A stretch of DNA of 8,065 nucleotides from Promethearchaeota archaeon (GCA_019057975.1 JAHLWJ010000195.1:1-8065); one strand, 5' to 3'; numbered from the stretch's first letter, positions 1 through 6,299 are shown. Numbers and translations are program-made. The notes: a model not told the origin generated them from the letters alone.

Positions 1-765
1 GTTTCTCGCAAAAACTTTCGAATGTTTGCCCCATAATACTACTCTAATATCGCCCGTAGGATCGTGGAGCAAAAAAGAAGCTCCTTGTCCTTTGTTCCCG
101 TCGTCTTTTTCAAACCTAAACTTGCTGTATATCTCTTTAATTCTTCCATAGATCGTAATGGAGTTCATGTTAGGCTCGATATCGCAGATTTTTAATGGAG
201 AGTCTTCTACTATTTTAGGAGTCTCCAGAGTTTCTAATTTTCTGACAAACCGGACCAAATACGCTAACCCGCTAAAACTTACGCTTAATAACTTAATTAG
301 TTCTGTTTTGTCCATTCTCTGATGCACGGAACCGCTTTCTAACGAAGAAAACGCGAACTTAACGAAATCGTCCCTTAACGACTTAAACTCGCTCTTAAAT
401 TGGGAAGTTATTCGATATATTACGGCTTCTTCGAGGTAAGCGTTAAAATTATAATCGATTTTATCGCTTGAAACGAGTTGTTTTATCTTTTTGGCTATTT
501 TGACTATGGATGTAAAAAGAAATTGTGGATCAAAGTAAACGCATAGATAAAAGCCGAACTTAAAAATTCCCTTCGTAAATTCTCGCTTGGCTCTCGGCGT
601 AACTCCCTCCTTAAAGCTATTGTTGAGGTGATACAAGCTGCGGATAAGGATGTCGTCGTAATCAAATTGGAGAGCAGTTTCTTCTGGTAATTCGTCGCGA
701 ACGTTCCGACCGTAAAGAAGAAAATCCAGTTGCAGAAGATTTTTTCGAACAAATCTATACCAAAA
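1..765 (-). CDS. RPA-like OB-fold protein, both ends missing (runs off left edge)
   Basis: The reverse strand is open for 255 codons from a TAA at 766-768 to the window edge. Residues 1-190 look mainly helical and I do not recognise them. Residues about 195-255 form the first part of an OB-fold: a strand around NSITIYGRIKEIYSKF, then GASFLLHDPTGDIRVVLWG. The D-x-TG-x-(I/V)-R-V-x-L-W-G pattern is the signature of archaeal RPA/replication factor A folds, which bind single-stranded DNA. No ATG, GTG or TTG occurs before TTG at residue 44, yet the earlier sequence reads as normal protein, so the N-terminus was probably cut off near 700-765. Codons are much richer in CG than those of the AT-rich genes to the right. 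Single-strand binding is inferred from the fold. The helical part is unusual for a plain RPA and could give a partner-binding role. Confidence 0.8.
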
Positions 766-860
766 TTATAGAGTATCCCTTGTTTGAGATGTTAAAAAAT
801 TTTAGTCCTATAAATTTGAGAATGCTGAAAGAATTAGTTGATGATATTATTGCTCAATAA
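648..860 (+). pseudogene. 3' remnant of an unidentified gene
   Basis: A plus frame is open from just after a TAA at 645-647 to a TAA at 858-860. Its last 40 or so codons read like the end of a real protein, including EQIYTKIIEYPLFEML and later NLRMLKELVDDIIAQ before the stop. The part before about 765 overlaps the minus-strand OB-fold gene, so the coding remnant probably begins somewhere between 700 and 765. The only ATG is at 789, which would give just 23 residues. I read it as the tail of a gene whose 5' part was lost at the same break that removed the start of the minus-strand gene. No family was recognised, and a chance open frame is possible. Confidence 0.4.
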
Positions 861-975
861 CTAAGAAGAAAAGTAAAGAATGTATGTAAAGATGTTCTCT
901 AGATTGATCTAATAATAAAACTTAAATACAAAAATGTCACTTCATATTTAATTACAATTTTTCGTAAAACCTCAA

Positions 976-987
976 TTTAAAATTATA
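976..987 (+). promoter_or_regulatory. TATA-like box upstream of 1016/1114
   Basis: TTTAAAATTATA lies about 29 bases before the ATG at 1016, which fits an archaeal TATA box with a transcript start roughly 25 bases downstream and a short leader. It would serve both the short frame at 1016 and the gene after it. The region is AT-rich throughout, so a chance match is possible. Confidence 0.4.
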
Positions 988-1015
988 AGAATTAAAAATT
1001 CAAAGTTGAATTAGT

Positions 1016-1081
1016 ATGCCTGGTAATACACCAGAAAATGGAGAAAAGGAGCCTCCTAAAAATAAACGAAAATCCATTTGA
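1016..1081 (+). CDS. Short hydrophilic frame, probably the detached N-terminus of the next gene
   Basis: ATG at 1016 opens 21 codons ending at TGA 1079-1081. The product begins MPGNTPENGEKEPPKNK and is rich in Pro, Lys and Glu, like a disordered protein tail. The frame stops two bases into the open frame of the downstream gene (open from TTG 1078). Re-reading one T at 1078 would join the two frames without a stop, as if one base had been lost from the T-run. The start lies a normal distance below a TATA-like box, whereas the downstream gene has no ribosome site of its own. It may instead be a separate leader peptide. Confidence 0.4.
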   Translation: MPGNTPENGEKEPPKNKRKSI

Positions 1082-1113
1082 CATTATTATTTATTAAAGT
1101 TCCTAAAATAACC

Positions 1114-2133
1114 ATGGTAAGTTATAAAACTACTGTTCTGGAAAATCACTCTGAATATGCTGGAAAAAAGCTATTTTTAACTACAAAACTAAAAGACAGA
1201 TTATTTTACAATAAAAAGGAAGATTATTATTTAGAACTTGAATTCAATAATGGTGGGCAATTAATCGTCCATAAAATCTCGAAAAAATTGAAAAGAACAG
1301 CTCTTAATTATTCTTTAAGAAAAATGGGGGAGGAGTTCTTAGAGTTCAAAGACCCTACTGTAAATAAAATGCTTAATTACCTTGTTTTCCCCGAGATGGA
1401 AGTAGAGCGCATTTTCAATAATCTTAGATATAAATATCTCAACTCCATCTATTTATCTAATTTTGAAAATCCGCAAAAATTTTTAAATAAAAATTATAAT
1501 CGAACTTTCCAAGCATTAGCAGGAATGAACGTCTATCAGGGGAATATTAGTAATAGAAAAGATAATGATGACTTTTGGAAAAGTATAGGCTTCAAAGAAA
1601 TCGCAAGAATTAAAAATAATTTCATTATTGAAAAAAAAGATATGAAATTTATCATAAGATACATATATAATTTAAAAGTTGATAATTTTAATAAAATTTA
1701 CTCAGAATTAATCGCAATAAAACCCGGGTTCCACGAAATATGGATACATGGAGATTACTTCGAGGATAAGTATAACAAACCTCCAAGAAATCCATTAAAA
1801 GAAAATGATAAAGAAAAAATATTCAGAAGATTAAGAGGCCTTGGGAATTTGTCCGATTTAATATTTAAAGCGATGCCTAATGACCTTAAAAAATGGAATA
1901 ATTATTTCACCTACGCTTCTTGCGCCATAACTGAAGGGCCCTTTGTATTTCGGAAAAATGTATCCATTTCCTATTTTGATGAAATTAAAAGAATAAATTC
2001 CAAAAAAGATATACCTGCTCTGAAAAAAAGCTTTGAAATACTAGATTATCGTCAAAGTAATCTTAATTCAAGAGAAAAATTAAGACTTTTTTTAGAAAAT
2101 ACAAATACCAAAAGTTTTTGTGGTTTTATTTAA
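1114..2133 (+). CDS. Unrecognised 339-residue protein
   Basis: The frame is open from TTG 1078 and has its first ATG at 1114, which I use as the start. Neither start has a Shine-Dalgarno sequence, and the true start may be ATG 1016 if a frameshift at 1078 is artificial. The product is Lys- and Asn-rich with mixed alpha/beta character, no signal peptide, no membrane span and no cysteine-pair motif. Stretches rich in aromatic and charged residues include FHEIWIHGDYFEDKY in the second half, and RRLRGLGNLSDLIFKAM follows shortly after. I recognise no catalytic motif or family. Codon use is AT-rich and CG-poor, unlike the OB-fold gene to its left, so the two probably have different origins. It is transcribed alone: the next gene is on the other strand. 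Confidence 0.8.
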   Translation: MVSYKTTVLENHSEYAGKKLFLTTKLKDRLFYNKKEDYYLELEFNNGGQLIVHKISKKLKRTALNYSLRKMGEEFLEFKDPTVNKMLNYLVFPEMEVERIFNNLRYKYLNSIYLSNFENPQKFLNKNYNRTFQALAGMNVYQGNISNRKDNDDFWKSIGFKEIARIKNNFIIEKKDMKFIIRYIYNLKVDNFNKIYSELIAIKPGFHEIWIHGDYFEDKYNKPPRNPLKENDKEKIFRRLRGLGNLSDLIFKAMPNDLKKWNNYFTYASCAITEGPFVFRKNVSISYFDEIKRINSKKDIPALKKSFEILDYRQSNLNSREKLRLFLENTNTKSFCGFI

Positions 2134-2218
2134 ATTAGATTCTTTACGATTATTAAAAATTAAAATATTTAACTTTGAATAGAAAGACAATTAATTGAAC
2201 ACTTGAATATATCTCACT

Positions 2219-2284
2219 ATGAACGATTGTGAAGAGTGTTTTAAAAAATTATTCGAATATCAATATTCTAATTTAGAAATTTAG
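2219..2284 (+). CDS. Possible 21-residue small ORF
   Basis: ATG at 2219 opens a frame to TAG 2282-2284. The product starts MNDCEECFKKLFEY and has a single CxxC. An AT-rich TATA-like stretch lies about 55 bases upstream, around 2160-2172. There is no Shine-Dalgarno sequence. It sits between two convergent genes and could easily be chance. Confidence 0.15.
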   Translation: MNDCEECFKKLFEYQYSNLEI

Positions 2285-2323
2285 AAACTGCATATATTTA
2301 CAAATTTCCTAATTTTAAGAAAG

Positions 2324-2848
2324 TTATTTTGTTAATTTTTTCCCCCATAATGTAAGAGTTACAGGGTATCCCTCTGGTGTATTAAATTTGAATTCTTTTA
2401 ATTTTTTAACATTATACTTTTCTTGTGTTTGTTCAACTGTCAATATAAAATTATTGTCTTCCGACCCATTGCAAGGTGCAAGACATATTATTGCCCATGC
2501 ATCCTCGTCATACTTCGAAATTCTTTCGAAATCTTTTCCGGCTCCTACCTTATACTTAATTAGGTAAAAATTATAATTTCTACTCCTTCCTATTACACCC
2601 GCTTTCAATTCAATGATACAAGTCATATTTTGGTATTTGAGTACTATATCAGGTTGGCCCCAATTCTGAAATTTCTTCTTTGTTGAAACTATGCTTATCT
2701 CAGGGGATTTATCTAAAATATACTTCAAAATCTCTGCTTCAAACCAGCCCTCAAATCTGGTGTTGTATTCTATAAAGACATCAAAATATTCAGATTTTGT
2801 TTTCATATGTTTACAAATTTTTGAAAATAAAGAGTTAATATCTATCAT
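2324..2848 (-). CDS. Small stand-alone PD-(D/E)XK nuclease-like protein
   Basis: The product has 174 residues from ATG 2848-2846. The core motif of restriction-endonuclease-like folds is visible: a helix with acidic residues (E33, E37, E39), then GQPDIVLKY with P66-D67, then 11 residues on, a beta strand ending E80-L81-K82 (CIIELKAG). That spacing matches PD-(D/E)XK enzymes, which cleave DNA using a metal held by D67 and E80 with K82. A basic segment follows (RSRNYNFYLIKYK), then another strand around AWAIICLAP. No helicase, methylase or DNA-recognition domain is fused, and no methylase gene is adjacent, so this is not a classical restriction pair. It could be an orphan defence nuclease, a resolvase-like protein or part of a mobile element. 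The fold call is fairly secure, but the substrate is unknown. Confidence 0.75.
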   Translation of the reverse strand: MIDINSLFSKICKHMKTKSEYFDVFIEYNTRFEGWFEAEILKYILDKSPEISIVSTKKKFQNWGQPDIVLKYQNMTCIIELKAGVIGRSRNYNFYLIKYKVGAGKDFERISKYDEDAWAIICLAPCNGSEDNNFILTVEQTQEKYNVKKLKEFKFNTPEGYPVTLTLWGKKLTK

Positions 2849-2886
2849 AACATAATACTTTCTAATTCTTATTCATTATAGATTCC

Positions 2887-2901
2887 TATTTAATAATTTA
2901 A
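2887..2901 (-). promoter_or_regulatory. TATA-like box for the nuclease gene
   Basis: On the minus strand this reads TTAAATTATTAAATA, centred about 46 bases before the ATG at 2848. That predicts a leader of about 20 bases. No Shine-Dalgarno sequence is visible in the leader. Confidence 0.35.
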
Positions 2902-3009
2902 GTTGATATAAGAATTTAAAATTATAGCAATATTACTTCGTTTTTTGTAAGAACTATTTTTTCTACTTGGTTTATAATATTTCACCTTACATGATTTACT
3001 TCAGGTCTC

Positions 3010-3018
3010 TTTATAAAA
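3010..3018 (+). promoter_or_regulatory. TATA box for the 3052 gene
   Basis: TTTATAAAA is a consensus archaeal TATA box about 38 bases before the GTG at 3052, predicting a transcript start near 3038 and a very short leader. An A-rich tract lies between the box and the start, and AGG at 3041-3043 is a weak ribosome site. Confidence 0.5.
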
Positions 3019-3051
3019 AACAAAACAAAAACAAAAAAAAAGGTTAAATAA

Positions 3052-3546
3052 GTGGAATATTTGGGAAAAAACGCATTATTGGTTATTGAGCCGTTAGACT
3101 TCGATTTAAAGCTTCAAAAAGTGTTTTATCTTAATTTTGGGTTCGTTTTAACCAGCGAGTCAGAATATTTTAGAAATAAAGTAGCGGAATTCTGCCTAGA
3201 ATATCACAAAATACGGCAAAGGTCCTTTGGACCGAAAGTTCTTACAAGAGTTAGGAAGAGCATCAAGGAGTATTTGGTGAAACCTGTAAAAGCTGAACGC
3301 GAGTTTTTAGAGTTGTTGGCAATGTTTTTTGAAATCGCTTATTTCACGGCAACGTCTCGCAAAAAACAGTTTCATTTTCGTAAATTTGTTATAATCGAAG
3401 GATGTGAGCCTAGGTATTACTTTTATTTGGGTTCTATGGACTTTACGAGTTTAGATGTTCTTGAGAGAATTCAGGAAATGGCAGAACGATCTAAGATAGG
3501 AGACGCTCCAATGTCTTGCTTTGAGTTTATAAAATTAATAAATTAA
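3052..3546 (+). CDS. Unrecognised 164-residue protein
   Basis: GTG at 3052 is the chosen start: it follows a strong TATA box and a weak AGG. The protein opens with a short hydrophobic beta-like segment (KNALLVIEPLDFDLKLQKV). It continues with helices, including a basic one (VLTRVRKSIKEYL) and a hydrophobic one (REFLELLAMFFEIAYF). There is no clear catalytic motif, signal peptide or transmembrane span. Codons are CG-richer than those of the flanking nuclease and HEPN genes and similar to those of the left-edge OB-fold gene. The segment from about residue 62 to 106 aligns loosely with the small protein at 5172 and with part of the OB-fold gene, suggesting a shared module. Function is unknown. 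The next gene is convergent, and TTGCTA (3562-3567) and TAGCAA (3585-3590) between them could form a weak hairpin. Confidence 0.7.
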   Translation: MEYLGKNALLVIEPLDFDLKLQKVFYLNFGFVLTSESEYFRNKVAEFCLEYHKIRQRSFGPKVLTRVRKSIKEYLVKPVKAEREFLELLAMFFEIAYFTATSRKKQFHFRKFVIIEGCEPRYYFYLGSMDFTSLDVLERIQEMAERSKIGDAPMSCFEFIKLIN

Positions 3547-3649
3547 TGCTAAATCAATTATTTGCTAGTGATATTATTTAGCTATAGCAAAAAAGATTTA
3601 AGAGGTATGCTTTAGAAAAGAATGTATAAAATGGGAGAAAAAAAGTGGG

Positions 3650-3874
3650 TTAAGCCTTGATTTTTTTGGGTTCACTATAGTTTCTTAAGTCGTTGTTTCG
3701 ATGGTTGCTGAACTGCCTAGTTTTCCGCTCCCGCAAGATTTTGTTAACTAAAGAAGCGGCGCCACCCTTTAAAAATAACCTAACATATTTTAGCTCGTTT
3801 ACGCTAAGGCTTAGAGATTGAAGGAATCCAGGGTGCCGGTAATTCTGCCACTCGACATTTCGCAATTTTCTCAT
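3650..3874 (-). CDS. Unrecognised small basic protein (74 residues)
   Basis: The minus frame is open from TTG 3961, but I choose ATG 3874 because a GAGG (forward CCTC at 3883-3886) sits 8 bases before it. The product is very basic: RKLRNVEW at the start, a central hydrophobic helix (VNELKYVRLFLKGGAASLV), then an Arg/Lys/Asn-rich tail with NKILRERKTRQF. That composition suits nucleic-acid or ribosome binding, but no family is recognised. A TATA-like TTTATAATAATT at 4004-4015 on the minus strand lies about 130 bases before the ATG but only about 45 before TTG 3961, so the longer 103-residue form cannot be excluded. Codon use is CG-rich, like the 3052 gene. Confidence 0.55.
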   Translation of the reverse strand: MRKLRNVEWQNYRHPGFLQSLSLSVNELKYVRLFLKGGAASLVNKILRERKTRQFSNHRNNDLRNYSEPKKIKA

Positions 3875-3882
3875 TTTAATAG

Positions 3883-3886
3883 CCTC
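3883..3886 (-). promoter_or_regulatory. Shine-Dalgarno GAGG deciding the start at 3874
   Basis: On the minus strand AAAGAGG is followed by 8 bases and then ATG. This is the reason for preferring ATG 3874 over TTG 3961. Confidence 0.5.
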
Positions 3887-4106
3887 TTTTTCGCGTACTT
3901 TTGAACCATGGAATCCCAGTTGTCGGGAGAAATGACTATCAGAAATGAAAAAACTCAACAAATCTATGATTTTTTCAACCCAAACGTTAATGAAATTATT
4001 TTTAATTATTATAAATCCTTAATTACTTAGATTAATTCAATAATTTTGAAATAAATAATTTAATAACTCCTCGTTATTAGAGTAAAACTGCCGTGAAATA
4101 AGAAGT

Positions 4107-4922
4107 TTATACTTGTTTAAATTCTAAGGAAGTAAGAACATTTATAAAATCGTTAAAAAACAGTTTGAATTTATTTAACTGTTTTTCCATGAATTTTTCG
4201 ATGGGAATATATCCAATAATAGGTAAATACTCAAAATGAGTTGTTACTGACTCGTTACCAAGTTGTGTTTTAATTTCTAATTTAGCAAATTTATGACTTG
4301 AACCCATATCGAGCATTCTACTTCTGCGTGTATCTGGAATATATTTAAGTGATTTTTCATGTATTATAATTGGTCGAGAATAAGTTTTGAGTGAATCATA
4401 TATTTTCAAAGTTTTATACTCCTTAGAAATATTTATAATCGATCTATGAACAAGATGGTGTCTATATTCTCTTAAATACGAAAGCCAATCGAAGTGATTT
4501 TTAATTTGATTAAAGATTGGATCAATTCTATTTTTTCTAACCATTTTCATTAAGGAGCTGATTTTATCAAATTGTTTTCCTTTTAAATGAAGTGATGCGA
4601 CTGTTGCTAAAAAATCAATAGAACTTTTCATAGCTTCCAGAAAAGCTGATAATTCATATACATAATGGTTCGCAGGTAATTCAATAGTACCAGATATGAT
4701 AATAGATTTTTTTATTAACTCTCTGTCTTCTTTCATAAATACAATATTATCTTCTTCCTCTTTTAGATATTTTATTACATTCTGAAAATGGTACTGAGCT
4801 GCTTGATACTTACGGAAGCTAAACATTAATTTAGTTTCATAATTTTCCTTTTCTTCATTATTTTTAAATAAACTATCTGGAAATATTGGAGCATTATCTA
4901 GTTTTTTAAAATATTCATCCAA
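4107..4922 (-). CDS. HEPN-like protein with RX4H motif
   Basis: The product has 271 residues from TTG 4922. Residues 35-60 and 85-165 are long helices. The second block has YELSAFLEAMKSSIDFL, which resembles the helix of HEPN-type and Cthe_2314-like proteins, and ends in LREYRHHLVHRS. Here R154-H-H-L-V-H159 matches the RX4-6H motif of HEPN ribonucleases, where Arg and His form the active site at a dimer interface. Residues 170-240 look beta-rich, and a final helix closes the chain (KQLNKFKLFFNDFINVL). Such proteins act as RNA-cleaving toxins or defence effectors, so RNase activity is a reasonable but unproven inference. No MNT nucleotidyltransferase partner is adjacent. The only neighbour upstream is a divergent small broken gene. 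A structural HEPN without activity is the main alternative. Confidence 0.7.
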   Translation of the reverse strand: MDEYFKKLDNAPIFPDSLFKNNEEKENYETKLMFSFRKYQAAQYHFQNVIKYLKEEEDNIVFMKEDRELIKKSIIISGTIELPANHYVYELSAFLEAMKSSIDFLATVASLHLKGKQFDKISSLMKMVRKNRIDPIFNQIKNHFDWLSYLREYRHHLVHRSIINISKEYKTLKIYDSLKTYSRPIIIHEKSLKYIPDTRRSRMLDMGSSHKFAKLEIKTQLGNESVTTHFEYLPIIGYIPIEKFMEKQLNKFKLFFNDFINVLTSLEFKQV

Positions 4923-4952
4923 TATTTCATAAATATATATATCTGTAATCTT

Positions 4953-4961
4953 TCACCACCC
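4953..4961 (-). promoter_or_regulatory. Shine-Dalgarno-like GGGTGGTGA upstream of the HEPN gene
   Basis: The minus strand reads GGGTGGTGA, close to the GGAGGTGA complementary to the 3' end of 16S rRNA. It lies about 30 bases before the TTG at 4922, too far for it. The reading frame is open back to codon 4952-4950, but only ATA and ATT codons fall at a suitable spacing (for example ATA at 4940-4938). Either the start is unusual or the match is accidental. Confidence 0.3.
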
Positions 4962-5061
4962 TTCTTATTTTATTTATCACATTGTCTATAATGCAGAGGA
5001 TCTTCAACCTGATTTTCAAATTATTAAAAATACCTGTTACTCTCTTCAAAATTATTTTATA

Positions 5062-5096
5062 TTTATCGAAAAACGAGTTATTGTGTTTATCGAAAA
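5062..5096. repeat. Two perfect direct repeats TTTATCGAAAA in the divergent promoter region
   Basis: TTTATCGAAAA occurs at 5062-5072 and 5086-5096, 24 bases apart start to start, which is a little over two helical turns. Both lie between the divergent HEPN gene and the 5172 gene. The core TTTATCGA recurs at 6914-6921 upstream of the zinc-finger gene. The spacing suits side-by-side binding of a regulator on one DNA face. That is inference. Confidence 0.4.
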
Positions 5097-5171
5097 TACT
5101 ATTTAATATTTAAGTATTAATTTATATTTTTATTTGTCTATTTTTAAAACAAATAATTGAATTTAATAAAA

Positions 5172-5479
5172 ATGAGGAAGTGTTACAATGGAGAAGATAC
5201 TTATATCCAAAATAAAGACGCTTTTAATACATTTGAGTCCATTATCGATGATGCATATGATTCGAAATTGCCAGATGATATCTTGATAAGAGCTTACTTT
5301 TCAATTATTGAGCTGTTAAAAAAATACACTGGTGCAGGAAGGAATGTGGTAGGATTTTCTGAGTTTTTTATATAAGATATTTCAAAAAGTATCTTGAAAA
5401 AAAATTAGGGACAAATTCTAAAGAGAAGACTGCTGAAGGAGGAAATCCGTGTCCTTTTTTTGTCGTTTCGCCATTATGA
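5172..5479 (+). pseudogene. Small unrecognised gene broken by a -1 frameshift in a T6 run
   Basis: ATG 5172 (a TTG at 5157 is also in frame) opens a frame that stops at TAA 5373-5375, giving 67 residues. Just before, at 5364-5369, is a run of six T. Stepping back one base there continues without a stop to TGA 5477-5479, adding about 36 plausible residues starting YIRYFKKYLEKKLGTNSKEK. The fused product would be about 102 residues and helical, with DDILIRAYFSIIELLKKYTG in its middle. One missing T would explain the break; ribosomal slippage on the T-run is another option. The AT-rich stretch at 5100-5135 can supply a TATA box. No family is recognised, but the central helix resembles parts of the OB-fold gene and the 3052 protein. 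Confidence 0.5.
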
Positions 5480-5588
5480 TTTAGTTCTATCTTTTACTTA
5501 ATATAACAGCATAAATATTTAAATTAAAATATTTAGGAATAAATAGAATGATTATATAATCGAGATTTTCATTATTTTAGATATGAAA

Positions 5589-6263
5589 CTAACCAAAATA
5601 AAAATTCAAAATTTTCAAATTCTCTAATACCCAATTTTCAATGAGAAATGATTGATCTATTCCAATTTTATCAATTAATTTTGAGTGTATCGCAGATTTT
5701 GGAACCCAAGCTACTTGTTCCCCCTGAAATTTAATCAAAATAGCTTTATCGGTTTGTCCTTTAATTGAACCTTTTATTTCCGTTTTTTTATTCTCTTGAA
5801 TTATTCTCTTTTCATCTTTTACCTCGCTTAATTTTTTTTTTTCTGTAGTAATATGGGAAGAAGTAGCATATATTATCTTTTCTTTAAGTAAATGCTTTAA
5901 AAGTAGTTTTAATATTTCAATTTGTTCGAATTTCAACTTAATTGAATAATTCTCGATTTGAACTTTCAATAGATTATCAGGAACCAATTGAAATGATATC
6001 TGTGTTTTTTGATCATTATATATATGATAATTAGACCATTCTTTTATTTCATGTTTTAAAACTTGTAAAATTGAAACAATTTCTTCCATAGAACATTTGA
6101 TAGTTTTGCCTTCGCCAGAAGTGGGTTTTTCCCATACTCCCTCATCTTTTTTATTTAAAATTTTAATGAATATAAAAGAGTCTTCTTTTGAGTTACTTTG
6201 AATAGTTAATGCGGTGTTTTCCCCAAAAAAAGTCTTAGTATGATTATTCACCATAAACATCAT
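5589..6263 (-). CDS. Two-domain protein of unknown function, possibly nucleic-acid binding
   Basis: The product has 224 residues. ATG 6263 is the first of several starts (ATG 6260 and 6254 also fit). The N-terminal domain (about 25-135) alternates strands and helices. It includes VWEKPTSGEGKTIKCSMEE at residues 43-61, then a helix (IVSILQVLKHEIKEW) and a strand (TQISFQL). From memory this pattern resembles archaeal hypothetical proteins with a compact single-strand-binding-like fold, but I cannot name the family. A charged Lys/Glu linker (about 138-162) leads to a small beta-rich C-terminal domain (163-224) with GSIKGQTDKAILIKF, then QVAWVPKSAIHS and ENWVLE. The W-(V/I/L)-P-K-S core recurs in small archaeal and phage domains. 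Nucleic-acid binding is inferred only. The gene stands alone with a candidate operator just upstream. Confidence 0.75.
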   Translation of the reverse strand: MMFMVNNHTKTFFGENTALTIQSNSKEDSFIFIKILNKKDEGVWEKPTSGEGKTIKCSMEEIVSILQVLKHEIKEWSNYHIYNDQKTQISFQLVPDNLLKVQIENYSIKLKFEQIEILKLLLKHLLKEKIIYATSSHITTEKKKLSEVKDEKRIIQENKKTEIKGSIKGQTDKAILIKFQGEQVAWVPKSAIHSKLIDKIGIDQSFLIENWVLENLKILNFYFG

Positions 6264-6282
6264 TTATTAATTACTTTATAAT

Positions 6283-6299
6283 GGAATAAGATATATTCC
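6283..6299. promoter_or_regulatory. Inverted repeat GGAATA-N5-TATTCC, candidate operator
   Basis: Perfect 6-base arms separated by AGATA lie 20-36 bases before the ATG of the minus-strand gene at 6263. An upstream AT-rich element (about 6308-6323; minus strand includes TATAAATATTTTAAAA) could be its TATA box. A repressor bound here would cover the transcript start. The arms are short, so chance is possible in AT-rich DNA. Confidence 0.35.

Noticed and set aside
504..752. 82-codon minus-strand open frame beginning MFEKIFCNWIFFF
   Set aside because: It overlaps the longer OB-fold frame on the same strand in another phase, and its low-complexity Arg/Thr/Ser runs look like out-of-frame reading.
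2324..2848. Restriction-modification system around the PD-(D/E)XK gene
   Set aside because: No methyltransferase motif or specificity subunit is present in the neighbouring genes.
3547..3649. Bidirectional terminator between the convergent genes
   Set aside because: TTGCTA and TAGCAA can pair, but the loop is long and only an A-run follows on the plus strand, so the support is too weak.
5040..5100. CRISPR repeat-spacer unit at the TTTATCGAAAA repeats
   Set aside because: There are only two short 11-base copies with a 13-base gap, no longer repeat, and no cas genes.
4107..5479. HEPN-MNT type toxin-antitoxin pair made by the HEPN gene and the 5172 gene
   Set aside because: The genes are divergent rather than co-transcribed, and the small protein shows no nucleotidyltransferase motif.
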